NCBI GenBank assembly: GCA_029688995.1
Contig: JARULA010000011.1
Coordinates: 1 to 62,741, forward strand
Direction of reading: 5' to 3'
Length of the DNA stretch: 62,741 nt
Origin: Marinilabiliaceae bacterium ANBcel2
GTDB taxonomy: Bacteria > Bacteroidota > Bacteroidia > Bacteroidales > Marinilabiliaceae
A program made the position numbers and the translations under genes. Of the stretch, positions 19,873-29,952 are shown piece by piece; position 1 is the first letter of the stretch, and each line of letters begins with the position of its first letter. The notes beneath the pieces are model-generated. The model did not search any database. It saw only the letters and a list, made by a program, of their open reading frames with translations, and was not told where the DNA came from.

Positions 19873-22081
19873 AAGCATAATAAAATTGTTAAAACTAAAA
19901 AGAGAGACAGTTATAATATTTTTATTAATAACTGCCGTTACAACCTACTCCTCAGAAAAAGAAAAAATTAAAGTAGCAGCTGAACCAGATTATCCTCCAT
20001 ACTCGATAGTCAATGAAGATAACCACGCTGACGGCTTTTCTGTTGATCTTTTTAAGGCTGCTGCAAAAGCTGTTGAACTGGAGGTTGATTTTACTGTTGG
20101 CTTATGGAGTAATATAAAAGAAGATCTTACCAATGAAAAAATAGATGCTCTGCCTTTAGTTGGAAGAACTCCCGAAAGAGAAGAGCTGTACGACTTTACC
20201 TTCCCATATCTCTCTGTACACGGAGCAGTTTTTGTAAAAGAAGGAATAAAAGGCATAGAATCACTTTCCGATTTAAAAGGAAAAAAAATTGTTGTTATGC
20301 AAAGCGATAATGCCGAAGAATTTGTACGAAGAGAAAATATAACGGACAAAATATATACAACTACCACTTATCAAGAGGCATTTTTAAAATTATCACAAGG
20401 GTTATATGATGCACTTATTGCACAAAGAATCACAGGCTTAAATATTATAGACACTCTTGAACTCTCAAATATTGAGACAGTTGATTTTCAAATTCCCGAA
20501 TTTAAACAGGATTTTTGCTTTGCAGTTAAAAAAGGAGATACCGAGCTTTTAGCCAAATTAAATGAAGGTCTCTCAATTATTATAGCAGACAAAACCTATG
20601 ATGAGCTCTACCTCAAATGGTTTGGCCCCGAAATTGATAAAAGTTTTTCCGCACACTATCTTATAAGACCTGCACTCTACTCGTTAAGCGGAATAGTAAT
20701 ATTAATGATCATTTTATGGATTGTCACCCTAAAAAGGGAGGTAAAAAAAAGATCATCCCATCTTCAAATTGAAATTGAAGGGCATAAGTCAACTCTTAAA
20801 AAGTTACAAAAAGAACAACAGCTCCATAAGGAGAGCGAAAAGCAGATAAGATTGCTTCTTAACTCAACTGTAGAAGGTATTTTCGGTATTGACAATAATG
20901 GAATTTGCACCTTTATCAACGACTCAGCATTGAACCATCTCAGATATAGCAACGCTGAAGAGTGCATTGGACAACAAATTGAAAATTTAATTCGTAAAAA
21001 AGACAATCAATGTTATAATAATCAGGAGAGTGCAGCTATACAGGTAACAGAAACAGGTGATGATATCCATATCGACAACAAAATTATATGGAGAAAAGAT
21101 AATACCTGCTTTAATGCCGAATATCATGCTCACCCTATTATAAAAAATGAGAAAGTTATTGGATCGGTAATAACATTCTGGGATACAACAAAGAAGATAG
21201 AAGCTCAAAATGAATTAATAAATCTTAAAAATGATTTAAAAAGGAAGGTGAAAGAACGTACAGCAGAGCTTAATAGTAAAGTTGAAAAACTAAATAAAAA
21301 TCAAAAAGCGATGCTATTTCTAATTGAAGATTTAAATAATATTTCAAAAGAGCTAAAAAAAGAACGAGAAAAATTACAAGAATCAAATAGAGAATTAGAA
21401 GCTTTTACCTATTCAGTTTCACATGATTTACGAGCCCCCCTTAGAACAATAAACTGGTACACAGATTTTCTTATTGAAGATTATGCTCCCAGTTTAGATA
21501 GTGAAGGTAAAAGATTTATAGATACAATACAAAAAGGTGCCAAAAAGATGGATAATCTTATAACAGACCTTTTAAATATGTCGAGAATATCACGTAATAG
21601 CATGACATTCTCAAAAACCAACATGCAAGAATTGGTTAAAAGTGTATATACAAATATAGCAACATCAAAAGAACAGAAAGAGTTTATTTTTAAAGTTAAA
21701 GATATTCCCATAGCATATTGCGACAAAAAACTAATAACACAAGTATGGCAAAATCTAATAAGCAACTCGTTAAAATATAGTACACACTCATCAAATAAAT
21801 ATATTGAAGTTGGTGCAAAAGAGAGTAAAACAGGCGATGAGGTACTATACTATATAAAAGATAATGGTACGGGATTTGATAATAATCATGTAGAAAAAAT
21901 ATTTTCTCTATTCCAAAGATTGCATCCCGATAAAGAATTTGAAGGTACAGGTATAGGTTTAGCTATTGTCAGTAGAATTATTAACAGACATAATGGAAAA
22001 GTTTGGGCACATGGAGAAGTCGGTAAAGGTGCATTATTTACATTTTCATTACCAAAAATAAATAGAGATTATGTGCAGTGA
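19865..22081 (+). CDS. Histidine kinase with periplasmic solute-binding sensor
   Basis: 738 residues: an N-terminal signal/membrane helix, a family 3 solute-binding domain (about 35-262: VAAEPDYPPYSI, GFSVDLFKAAAKAVELEV, PYLSVHGAVFV), a membrane helix (about 270-290), coiled coil, PAS domain (about 325-445), HisKA (FTYSVSHDLRAPLRTINWY, phospho-His) and HATPase (NLISNSLKYS, DNGTGFD, GTGIGLAIV). It probably senses an amino acid-like or dicarboxylate-like ligand in the periplasm. There is no receiver domain of its own; the next gene, overlapping by 11 bases, carries two. Confidence 0.88.
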   Translation: MGKSIIKLLKLKRETVIIFLLITAVTTYSSEKEKIKVAAEPDYPPYSIVNEDNHADGFSVDLFKAAAKAVELEVDFTVGLWSNIKEDLTNEKIDALPLVGRTPEREELYDFTFPYLSVHGAVFVKEGIKGIESLSDLKGKKIVVMQSDNAEEFVRRENITDKIYTTTTYQEAFLKLSQGLYDALIAQRITGLNIIDTLELSNIETVDFQIPEFKQDFCFAVKKGDTELLAKLNEGLSIIIADKTYDELYLKWFGPEIDKSFSAHYLIRPALYSLSGIVILMIILWIVTLKREVKKRSSHLQIEIEGHKSTLKKLQKEQQLHKESEKQIRLLLNSTVEGIFGIDNNGICTFINDSALNHLRYSNAEECIGQQIENLIRKKDNQCYNNQESAAIQVTETGDDIHIDNKIIWRKDNTCFNAEYHAHPIIKNEKVIGSVITFWDTTKKIEAQNELINLKNDLKRKVKERTAELNSKVEKLNKNQKAMLFLIEDLNNISKELKKEREKLQESNRELEAFTYSVSHDLRAPLRTINWYTDFLIEDYAPSLDSEGKRFIDTIQKGAKKMDNLITDLLNMSRISRNSMTFSKTNMQELVKSVYTNIATSKEQKEFIFKVKDIPIAYCDKKLITQVWQNLISNSLKYSTHSSNKYIEVGAKESKTGDEVLYYIKDNGTGFDNNHVEKIFSLFQRLHPDKEFEGTGIGLAIVSRIINRHNGKVWAHGEVGKGALFTFSLPKINRDYVQ

Positions 22082-24386
22082 AAAGAGTTATAAAATCTTA
22101 ATAGCTGAAGATTTGGCTGAAGATGCAGAGATTGCAATACGTAAATTAAAAAAAGAGGGAGTTGATTTTACGTATAGAGTTGTTGAGACAGAAGCTGACT
22201 TTACCAAGGAGCTATACAGCTTTAAACCAGATATAGTAATATCAGACTACTCAATGCCAACATTCAATGGAATGGAAGCATTAAAAATTGTGCGTAAATA
22301 TCCCAAATATACTCCCTTTATAATGCTTACCGGCTCTATTAACGAAGAGACAGCCGTATCATGTATGAAAGCAGGAGCAAATGATTATGTACTAAAAGAA
22401 CAGATTAAAAGATTGCCATTTGCTGTTCATGAAGCACTTGAAGCAAGTAAAGTACGTCAAGAAAAACAGGCTGTACAAAAAGAGTTAAAAAGAAGTATTG
22501 CTGACTACAAAGAGCTTATAAACGGAATGAAAGAAACCGTTTGGTTAATTGATCCCCAAACTTATAAAATCATTGATGTCAATATAAGAACCGGCGAACA
22601 ACTTGAGTATAAAAGTGATGAGCTTATAGGTAACAGTCTGGAAATCATTGATGAAAAATATAATAAAGAGGAACTAATAAACCTAATAGAGCGTTTAAAA
22701 TCAAAAAAAGCTCAAATTTTTCAAACATGGCACAAATCTAAATCGGGTAAAAGCATCCCTGTAGAGATTAACTCTACCTTAATAAATTATAACGGAAAAA
22801 CTACTGTTCTTTCAGTTGCAAGAGATATAAGCGACCGCTTGCAAAAAGAAAAGATAATTAAAGAGACACAAAGCCGCCTTCAACTGCTAAGTCATTCAGT
22901 AGCACAAAGTCCGGTAAGCATAATTATTACCGATTCTAACGGACTTATTGAATATGTAAATAAAGCATTTACAAGAAATACAGGGTACTTATTTGAAGAT
23001 GTAATAGGCAAAAACACGCGATTCTTAAAGTCAGGAAAGCAGGGCCGCAAATTTTATAAATCCTTATGGGACACAATTAAATCGGGTAAAGAGTGGCATG
23101 GAGAGTTTATAAATAAAAAAAAGAGCGGGGAACTATTTTGGGAAGATTGTCACATTTCACCAATATTTAATAATGAAGGCGAAATAACCAACTTTGTTTC
23201 ATTACGTGAGGATATAACACAAAAAAAACAGATGATATCTGATCTTATCAATGCTAAAGCGAAGGCTGAAGAGAGTGATCGATTAAAATCGGCCTTTTTA
23301 GCAAATGTTAGTCATGAGATAAGAACTCCCATGAACGGAATACTAGGATTTCTTGAACTTTTAAAAAATCCTAAACTTAACAGGGAACAACAAAAAAAAT
23401 ATATTGATGTAGTAAATCAAAGCGGACAAAGATTGTTGGAAACAATTAATGATATTATAGAAATCTCAAAAATTGAGTCAAATCAAATTGATGTAAGTAA
23501 CGAAAAAGTTGACCTCTCAAAGGTGATGCAATACCATTATGATTTTTTTCAACAACAAACAAAAGAGAAAAACCTCTCTTTTTATATTGAAAAACAGATA
23601 GACAAAAATAGTTCTATTGTATATACCGATAAATATAAAGTAGAAACCATATTATCAAATCTTATTGTAAATGCAATTAAATATACTCAAAAAGGAACTA
23701 TTAAATTTGGAAACTATATTGAAAACAACCATCTGCTCTTTTACATTTCCGATACAGGTGCAGGAATACCTCAAAAAAAACTAAATATTATCTTTAATCG
23801 TTTTGTTCAGGCCGATCAGGATATGACACGCCCATATAACGGTGTTGGTTTAGGTTTGTCTATAGCTAAAGGATATGTAAATAAATTGAACGGAGAAATA
23901 TGGGTCGATTCAAAAGAAAATATTGGCAGCACTTTCTATTTTAAAATACCATACAATCCTGTTGAACAAAATGAAGATGATACAACAAACAAGCGTACAC
24001 AAAAAAAGTTAAATATTGAGAGTCAAAAGCCTGTAAAGATATTAATAGCTGAAGATGATCAATTTAGTCGTTTATTTATAGAAGCTCTACTGGAAGATCA
24101 AAATATTATACTGGAAAATGTAATTAATGGTAATGAGGCAATATCCAAAGCAGAAAGTGATCCGGATATATCATTAATACTTATGGATGTTAAAATGCCA
24201 GGGATGGACGGACTAAAAGCGACTAAAGAGATACGAAAAAGAGGGATTACAACACCAATAATCATACAAACAGCTTATGCACTCCCGGGTGACAGGGATA
24301 AAGCTTTTAAAGCCGGTTGCAACGAATATATAACAAAACCTATTAACAAAGATAAGTTAATATCAATGCTAAAAAAGCTACTGTAA
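22071..24386 (+). CDS. Hybrid histidine kinase with REC-PAS-PAS-HisKA-HATPase-REC
   Basis: 771 residues, cytoplasmic. N-terminal receiver (ILIAEDLAEDAE, phospho-Asp in IVISDYSMPTFNG, Lys in YVLKEQ), two PAS domains (about 145-260 and 275-390), HisKA (NVSHEIRTPMNGILGF), HATPase (NLIVNAIKYT, DTGAGIP, GVGLGLSIA) and a C-terminal receiver (ILIAEDDQFSRLF, LILMDVKMPGMDG, EYITKPINK). The N-terminal receiver probably takes phosphate from the upstream kinase, making a phosphorelay. No DNA-binding or output domain is encoded here, so the final target lies elsewhere. Confidence 0.9.
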   Translation: MCSEKSYKILIAEDLAEDAEIAIRKLKKEGVDFTYRVVETEADFTKELYSFKPDIVISDYSMPTFNGMEALKIVRKYPKYTPFIMLTGSINEETAVSCMKAGANDYVLKEQIKRLPFAVHEALEASKVRQEKQAVQKELKRSIADYKELINGMKETVWLIDPQTYKIIDVNIRTGEQLEYKSDELIGNSLEIIDEKYNKEELINLIERLKSKKAQIFQTWHKSKSGKSIPVEINSTLINYNGKTTVLSVARDISDRLQKEKIIKETQSRLQLLSHSVAQSPVSIIITDSNGLIEYVNKAFTRNTGYLFEDVIGKNTRFLKSGKQGRKFYKSLWDTIKSGKEWHGEFINKKKSGELFWEDCHISPIFNNEGEITNFVSLREDITQKKQMISDLINAKAKAEESDRLKSAFLANVSHEIRTPMNGILGFLELLKNPKLNREQQKKYIDVVNQSGQRLLETINDIIEISKIESNQIDVSNEKVDLSKVMQYHYDFFQQQTKEKNLSFYIEKQIDKNSSIVYTDKYKVETILSNLIVNAIKYTQKGTIKFGNYIENNHLLFYISDTGAGIPQKKLNIIFNRFVQADQDMTRPYNGVGLGLSIAKGYVNKLNGEIWVDSKENIGSTFYFKIPYNPVEQNEDDTTNKRTQKKLNIESQKPVKILIAEDDQFSRLFIEALLEDQNIILENVINGNEAISKAESDPDISLILMDVKMPGMDGLKATKEIRKRGITTPIIIQTAYALPGDRDKAFKAGCNEYITKPINKDKLISMLKKLL

Positions 24387-24434
24387 AAGAGTTATTAATA
24401 AATAGTATAACTATATCAACATCATAGAGAATCT

Positions 24435-27194
24435 TTACTCTATTAAAATCTTTTTTACAAAAAGAGTCTCTTCTGTAAAAAGCTGTAAAAGATAAATACC
24501 ACGAGGTATATGTTCCACATTTAAACTAATTTTATTGCTATTAACCACCTCTTGCTCAACAACTGCTCCATTAATAGATAATAACCTAAAATAATCTAAA
24601 TTAAAACTGCCACTATCGATATTCAAAATAGTATGGACAGGTAGCGGATAAATTAAAAATTCTATATCAGCACTACTTTCCTTAATAATCTCCCCGACTG
24701 AAGTTTTAATATCAAAATTTGCTGTAATCTCTTCATTATCTCTTCCTGCAACATAAAAAAATGCCTCTTTATCACTTAAAATCTCTCCCTGACTATTGGT
24801 CCAATTAACAAAGAAAAAATCATCACTGCTTTCGGCCGAGAGCTCTATTACAGACCCTGACAAATATTCTCCTGCTCCATTTACTATACCGGAACCTTCG
24901 GGAGAAACATTTTGCGAAATGTCAACTAACCTTACCGGATAGTTAAAAGGTTCAGCCATTTCCTGAATATATAAAAAAGGATAACTCTCATCATCGTATA
25001 TACTCCAGGTTTTATCAAAATCCCAATTACTGTAACTACCCATACTAATCATATCGTCAGCCCCCAACAACTCAGCATAACTATCATCTTCAACACCAGA
25101 TATATCGCTACTCCAGTAACTACTTTCAATACCAACGTTATCAAACTCACCGGCAAATCCTTTGGCTCCATCCTTTTCAACTACAGAAACTACAGTGTAA
25201 CAATTAGATATTAATCCGTGATTCACACTTCCTAAAAACCCACCTGCAACAGAGCTATTTGAATCAACAAAAATTTCTCCTGCACTATAACAATTCTCTA
25301 TAATCGAATCATCAATTTTACCAACAAAGCCACCCAAATAATCTAATCCTGAAACAACAGCATTACTGTAACAATGCTCTACATGTGATAAATCCATTCT
25401 TCCAGCAAAGGCGCCAACAGCTTCTCCCATAGCTTCAACTTCAACAATCGAAAAAGAGTTTTTAATAACAGAATTAAACCCGGCCCTTCCTGCTAATCCT
25501 CCTACACTATTTCCACCGGTAACAAAACCATTAACACTACAGTTAATCACCTCTGCACTAATTATATTTCCAACTAAAATACCGGTATTAACATTGCCTG
25601 TAACTCTACTGTTTTTTATAGAAATATTCTTTATTTCAGTAACATCACTCAAATAGTGAGTGCGACCAAAAAGACCAATATTACTCTCATCTATACGATC
25701 TATATATAATCCGGAAATAACATAACCATTACCGTCATATACATTTGAAAAAGCCCTGTTTCCACTGCCAATAGGTTCCCACCCTTTATCTTCGTTCCAG
25801 GGAGATATATCAAGATCTATATCAGCAATCTGTTTAAAATAAAAGAGTTCACCTTTATTGGGGTCATCTGTAATATCAACTGAATAATTACGCACATTAT
25901 TAAGATGACGAGCTGTCTCTATCAACCATGGGTTATCGCGAGACCCAACGCCCCCTGCAAACTCACTATCATAATAGGCTGTAATAACAACAGATGAATC
26001 AGGCATTTCAAACTCCAAAATATTATCAACGCCAACAATTTTATCGCCAATCTTCCAACTTATAAAATCATATCCTTGATTCACCTTCTGGGTAAACTTT
26101 ACCATCTCCCCTTCAAGAAAAAAGGATCTATTATGGCTGTAACTTATTGTTGCTGCATCCAGTAAATTAGTAACAACCTCTAACGAGTTCCCATGCGGAA
26201 CATTATGGGCATAAGGTTCTTGCTGCCATTGCAAATAAGGATAACTTATATCTTCCTTAATCGACCAGACTGTTTCAAAATCCCAATCAACAAAATTATC
26301 TCTCGCGAACATTTCAGCATATGATTTAGCCTCACCAGCTATACTGTAATCTATTGTACTGCTATTAGTGTTCCAGTAACTATTTATAACATCATCCCCC
26401 ATAGCAGTAAAGCCACCGGTATCAGGTATAACATCATCCATTAAAGAGGTGCTGTAACAATTAACTATTCCATCTAAACTCCTATTACCTCCGGCAAATC
26501 CACCAAGATAACGAGATTCTTCACCGTCCGGATTAACCAGACCCGAACTATAACAATTCATTATGTATGATAACTGATCATTTAGTCCGGCAAATCCACC
26601 TACATAGCTATATCCGGAAACCTCAGCAATACTATAGCTATAAAATATCTCTCCCCCCTCTGAATTTAAGCCGATTAAGCCCCCAATATTATTACCCCTG
26701 CCATCAACCCTTCCATGTGAGGAGCTGTTTAAAATAGCAGAACTACTACTTGATCCTACCAAACCTCCAGTATTACCACCGCCTACAACAGATATATCAT
26801 AAAGATGAATATTGTCAAGAACAGCATCTTTAATATATCCAAAAAAACCTTGATTATCTTCTCCTGAACGATCTATAAATAGTCCCCTGACAACATATCC
26901 ATTACCATCATAAAATCCAGTAAAGGGATTACTTTTACTACCTATTGACCCCCACCCTTTGCCATCATTTATATACTCAGTGGAATATAAACTCAAATCA
27001 TTTGTTTGAACAAAATAGCTATCCCAAACATCGGAGTTTTCAGATATCCACACCAAATTTGCTGCAGTAGATATTTTATATGGGTTATTATCACTACCTG
27101 CTCCTACAGGTTCAACTCCATACGATTGAGCCTTAACTTCTAATATGCAAAAGCAGAGAAAAATGAAAAGAGCAGAAATAAAACATTTTATCAT
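24435..27194 (-). CDS. Secreted GLUG-repeat adhesin-like protein with T9SS sorting domain
   Basis: 919 residues with an N-terminal signal peptide. Two large modules (about 25-320 and 415-740) each begin with a G.G...NPY/W.I opening and contain GFYDGNGYVVRGLFIDR-like text followed by GLUG repeats (NTGGLVG, YVGGFAGL, DYLGGFVGK). Between and after them lie divergent InlB-type repeats (YSHNRSFFLEGEMVKFT; SGSVIELSAESSDDFFFVNW). The end (VHTILNID ... IPRGIYLLQLFT ... KKILIE) is a type A type IX secretion signal, so the protein is exported across the outer membrane. Likely a surface adhesin or matrix protein. Single gene. Confidence 0.87.
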   Translation of the reverse strand: MIKCFISALFIFLCFCILEVKAQSYGVEPVGAGSDNNPYKISTAANLVWISENSDVWDSYFVQTNDLSLYSTEYINDGKGWGSIGSKSNPFTGFYDGNGYVVRGLFIDRSGEDNQGFFGYIKDAVLDNIHLYDISVVGGGNTGGLVGSSSSSAILNSSSHGRVDGRGNNIGGLIGLNSEGGEIFYSYSIAEVSGYSYVGGFAGLNDQLSYIMNCYSSGLVNPDGEESRYLGGFAGGNRSLDGIVNCYSTSLMDDVIPDTGGFTAMGDDVINSYWNTNSSTIDYSIAGEAKSYAEMFARDNFVDWDFETVWSIKEDISYPYLQWQQEPYAHNVPHGNSLEVVTNLLDAATISYSHNRSFFLEGEMVKFTQKVNQGYDFISWKIGDKIVGVDNILEFEMPDSSVVITAYYDSEFAGGVGSRDNPWLIETARHLNNVRNYSVDITDDPNKGELFYFKQIADIDLDISPWNEDKGWEPIGSGNRAFSNVYDGNGYVISGLYIDRIDESNIGLFGRTHYLSDVTEIKNISIKNSRVTGNVNTGILVGNIISAEVINCSVNGFVTGGNSVGGLAGRAGFNSVIKNSFSIVEVEAMGEAVGAFAGRMDLSHVEHCYSNAVVSGLDYLGGFVGKIDDSIIENCYSAGEIFVDSNSSVAGGFLGSVNHGLISNCYTVVSVVEKDGAKGFAGEFDNVGIESSYWSSDISGVEDDSYAELLGADDMISMGSYSNWDFDKTWSIYDDESYPFLYIQEMAEPFNYPVRLVDISQNVSPEGSGIVNGAGEYLSGSVIELSAESSDDFFFVNWTNSQGEILSDKEAFFYVAGRDNEEITANFDIKTSVGEIIKESSADIEFLIYPLPVHTILNIDSGSFNLDYFRLLSINGAVVEQEVVNSNKISLNVEHIPRGIYLLQLFTEETLFVKKILIE

Positions 27195-27378
27195 AAAATA
27201 TAGTATAATTAATTATTCATAATCAGTATCTACCTTAACTTATACTGCTATTGCAGGCAGAAGGTTATAACAATTAACAACAATATCAAAACAAAAAATA
27301 AGAAAAGATTCAAATAATCTGTAAAAAAATAGATAAATTAGTAAAAGATTTGCTATTTTTTTGAATAAAAAACTTATT

Positions 27379-28938
27379 ATGAAAAAAAATCTATTACTAT
27401 TACTATTAACAGTCACAATTGCTGCTGCAGGTTGTAAATCAAGCAGAGAGAAAAAATCTACAGAGGTTCCCAGAATAGCCATTGCAGGAATAGCCATTGA
27501 ATCAAGCACTTTTTCTCCTGCAGTTACTGTTGAAGAAGACTTTCATGCCCGCTACAAAGAAGAGGTTTTCTCTTACTATCCCTTTATGCATCCCGAATCC
27601 TCATATAGAGAAAAAGCAGAATGGATTCCAACATTAAGAGGCCATGCAATGCCCGGTGGAATTGTTAAAAGAGAAGCATATGAATCATTAGTTAAACAAA
27701 CAGTTGATATGTTAGAAGAGGCGGGAGAAATAGACGGCCTTTTTTTAGATATACATGGTGCGATGAGTGTAGTCGATTTAGATGATGCGGAGGGAGACTT
27801 TATTGCCAGAATAAGAGAAGTTATTGGTCCGGACCCCATAATATCAACTTGCATGGATCTGCATGGAAGTGTTTCTAAACGACTTGCCAAAAAAAGTGAT
27901 TTAATCACCTGCTTTAGAATGGCTCCCCATGAAGATGCACTTGAATCTAAACAGAGAGCTGTTGACAATTTGCTTGACAGACTTTTAAATGATAAAGGGA
28001 AACCCAAATATAAGGCCTGGATACCTGTTCCAATTCTATTACCTGGAGAAAAAACCAGTACAAGAGTAGAACCTGCTAAAAGTTTATATGCAAAAATAGA
28101 ACCCGCCACGAAAAAAGAAGGAGTAATTGATGCTGCAATTTGGATGTCATATCCCTGGGCTGATGAACCCAGAAACCATGCTGTAGTTATGGCTACAGGC
28201 GATGATAAAGATGAAGTGACAAAAGTATCACAAAACATTGCGGAATACTTTTGGGAGGTAAGAGAAGAGTTTGAGTTTATTGCTCCAACAACCTACCTTA
28301 CTGAAGCTCTAAACATGGCTATAAACAGCAGCAAAAAACCCTACATTATAAGCGATATGGGAGATAACCCAACAGCAGGAGGAGCAGGAGATGTAACGTG
28401 GACTATAACAGAAATTTTAAAAAGAGATGAGTTTAAAACCAAAACAGGCCCATCATTAATATATGCCTCCCTACCCGATTCTAAATTTGTAAAAAAAGCA
28501 GTGGAAATTGGAGAAGGCGGTAAAATTAGCGGATATGCAGGTGCAAATGTTGATAACAGATATGCAGGTCCGGTGCACCTTAATGGTACAATTAAAAAGA
28601 TTTTCAATGAAGATGAAAGAGCCGGAACCATTGTTGTTATTGAAACCGGTAGTGTAAAAACTATAGTTACTGAAAAGCGAAAAGCATATCATAGAAAAAG
28701 TGATTTTACCGATTTAGGCCTTGATCCTAAAAATACCGATATTGTAGTAGTAAAAATAGGATATCTTGTTCCTGAGCTATATGATATGAGAGATGGATGG
28801 GTTATGGCCTTAACTCCCGGAGGTGTAGATCAGGATATTGAAAGATTGGAGTATAATAGGGTAAACAGACCAATTTTCCCTTTAGACAGAGATATGGAAG
28901 ATCCCGATTTAACACCACGATTTATACCATCACTTTAA
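27379..28938 (+). CDS. M81-family metallopeptidase (MlrC-like), predicted lipoprotein
   Basis: 519 residues from the ATG at 27379; an in-frame TTG at 27361 would add six residues. The leader ends AAAGC, a lipobox. The MlrC N-terminal domain has RIAIAGIAIESSTFSP, then LFLDIHGAMSV (metal-binding Asp and His) and TCMDLHGSVS (third ligand). The C-terminal MlrC domain has SDMGDNPTAGGAGDVTWT. The founding member cleaves linearised microcystin fragments, but most relatives have unknown substrates. Membrane anchoring is unusual for the family and suggests periplasmic use. Single gene. Confidence 0.86.
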   Translation: MKKNLLLLLLTVTIAAAGCKSSREKKSTEVPRIAIAGIAIESSTFSPAVTVEEDFHARYKEEVFSYYPFMHPESSYREKAEWIPTLRGHAMPGGIVKREAYESLVKQTVDMLEEAGEIDGLFLDIHGAMSVVDLDDAEGDFIARIREVIGPDPIISTCMDLHGSVSKRLAKKSDLITCFRMAPHEDALESKQRAVDNLLDRLLNDKGKPKYKAWIPVPILLPGEKTSTRVEPAKSLYAKIEPATKKEGVIDAAIWMSYPWADEPRNHAVVMATGDDKDEVTKVSQNIAEYFWEVREEFEFIAPTTYLTEALNMAINSSKKPYIISDMGDNPTAGGAGDVTWTITEILKRDEFKTKTGPSLIYASLPDSKFVKKAVEIGEGGKISGYAGANVDNRYAGPVHLNGTIKKIFNEDERAGTIVVIETGSVKTIVTEKRKAYHRKSDFTDLGLDPKNTDIVVVKIGYLVPELYDMRDGWVMALTPGGVDQDIERLEYNRVNRPIFPLDRDMEDPDLTPRFIPSL

Positions 28939-28967
28939 ATTATAATAATACCCCATACCATAAAAAA

Positions 28968-29008
28968 ATGAAGAGTGCCTAAGAATATAAATTAGGAGCA
29001 CTCTTCAT
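28968..29008. terminator. Bidirectional hairpin between convergent MlrC-like and ROK genes
   Basis: ATGAAGAGTGC-CTAA (from 28968) pairs with TTAG-GAGCACTCTTCAT (to 29008). A poly-A tract precedes it, giving a T-run on the minus strand, so it best serves the leftward ROK operon. Confidence 0.8.
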
Positions 29009-29035
29009 ATATATGGCCTCAATAAATATAAATAA

Positions 29036-29911
29036 CTAAAGCTTTTTTAATCCATCATAATATAATGCTGCAGCACCCTGTATTTCAACATCAAAATTAC
29101 TGCTAACTTCAATTGATAATTTCTCTATTGTCTTCTCAAAAGGGAATTTTTTAATAACCTTCCACATCGACTCTTCAAAGTAAGGATAAAACGAAGCTAA
29201 CGGCCCACCTATAACAATAAACTCAGGATCGACAGCATATAGTATAGTTTTAATAAAATTACCAAAATCAATACCATACTGCTCCAGTATTGCCATAGCG
29301 ATCTTATCCTGCTTTTTAACACGGTTAAAAAGCGTACTCACCTTCATCCCATACTTTATATCAAAATAACCACTAGTACAATAATATTCATGATTATGAT
29401 CCCTGTATGAGATATATCCAAACTCCCCGGCACCACAGTTAGCACCGGAATAGAGTTTGTTATCAGCAATAATACCAACTCCAAGTCCTACACCCGCAAC
29501 GATACCAACCATATTGTTATATTTCCAGCCCTTACCATAATACTTCTCTCCTATAGCAAAACAGTTTGCATCATTATTCACATAAACATCTCTATTAAAA
29601 TGAGACTTCAGCAAATCGCCCAAATAAATTTTACGCCACGAGGGAATATTTTCTGCATTATAAACTATCCCCTGATTAACCTCAACCATACTTGGAACAC
29701 CCACTCCAATACCACCAACCTCGGGTATAAAAACCTCATCGATAGCTTTAATAACATTATTAAGTACATACTCTTCAGTTCCATAATTATCAATCTCATA
29801 GGAGACTGAAGCCTCAACTTTATTGTTATTAACACGTCCGGCTTTAAGGACTTTTCCTGCAAGAAAGGCTCCAATAACAGGTTTACTTGAGCTGGTTAAA
29901 TCTTCTAACAT
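29036..29911 (-). CDS. ROK-family protein with degenerate N-terminal phosphate-binding motif
   Basis: 291 residues, clearly paralogous to the neighbour at 29953 (both carry IPSWRK/IPSWKE, YVNNDANCFAIGE, GAGEFG, VDPEFIVIGG, GAAALYYDG). The putative catalytic Asp (NNDANC) and second glycine loop (GVGLGVGII) remain, but the ATP phosphate loop, DLGGT in sugar kinases, is replaced by the sequence AFLAGK with no Asp. It may be an inactive or altered kinase, or a ligand-sensing partner. Last gene of the operon that starts with the GH2 gene. Confidence 0.85.
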   Translation of the reverse strand: MLEDLTSSSKPVIGAFLAGKVLKAGRVNNNKVEASVSYEIDNYGTEEYVLNNVIKAIDEVFIPEVGGIGVGVPSMVEVNQGIVYNAENIPSWRKIYLGDLLKSHFNRDVYVNNDANCFAIGEKYYGKGWKYNNMVGIVAGVGLGVGIIADNKLYSGANCGAGEFGYISYRDHNHEYYCTSGYFDIKYGMKVSTLFNRVKKQDKIAMAILEQYGIDFGNFIKTILYAVDPEFIVIGGPLASFYPYFEESMWKVIKKFPFEKTIEKLSIEVSSNFDVEIQGAAALYYDGLKKL

Positions 29912-29952
29912 AAGAGAAGGATAAAATCAATTACAACAAATTATAAAGTTAA

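Noticed and set aside
27576-28238. 220-residue open frame antisense to the MlrC-like gene
   Set aside because: It lies wholly inside a gene with clear family motifs and is Ser/Leu-rich low-complexity text.
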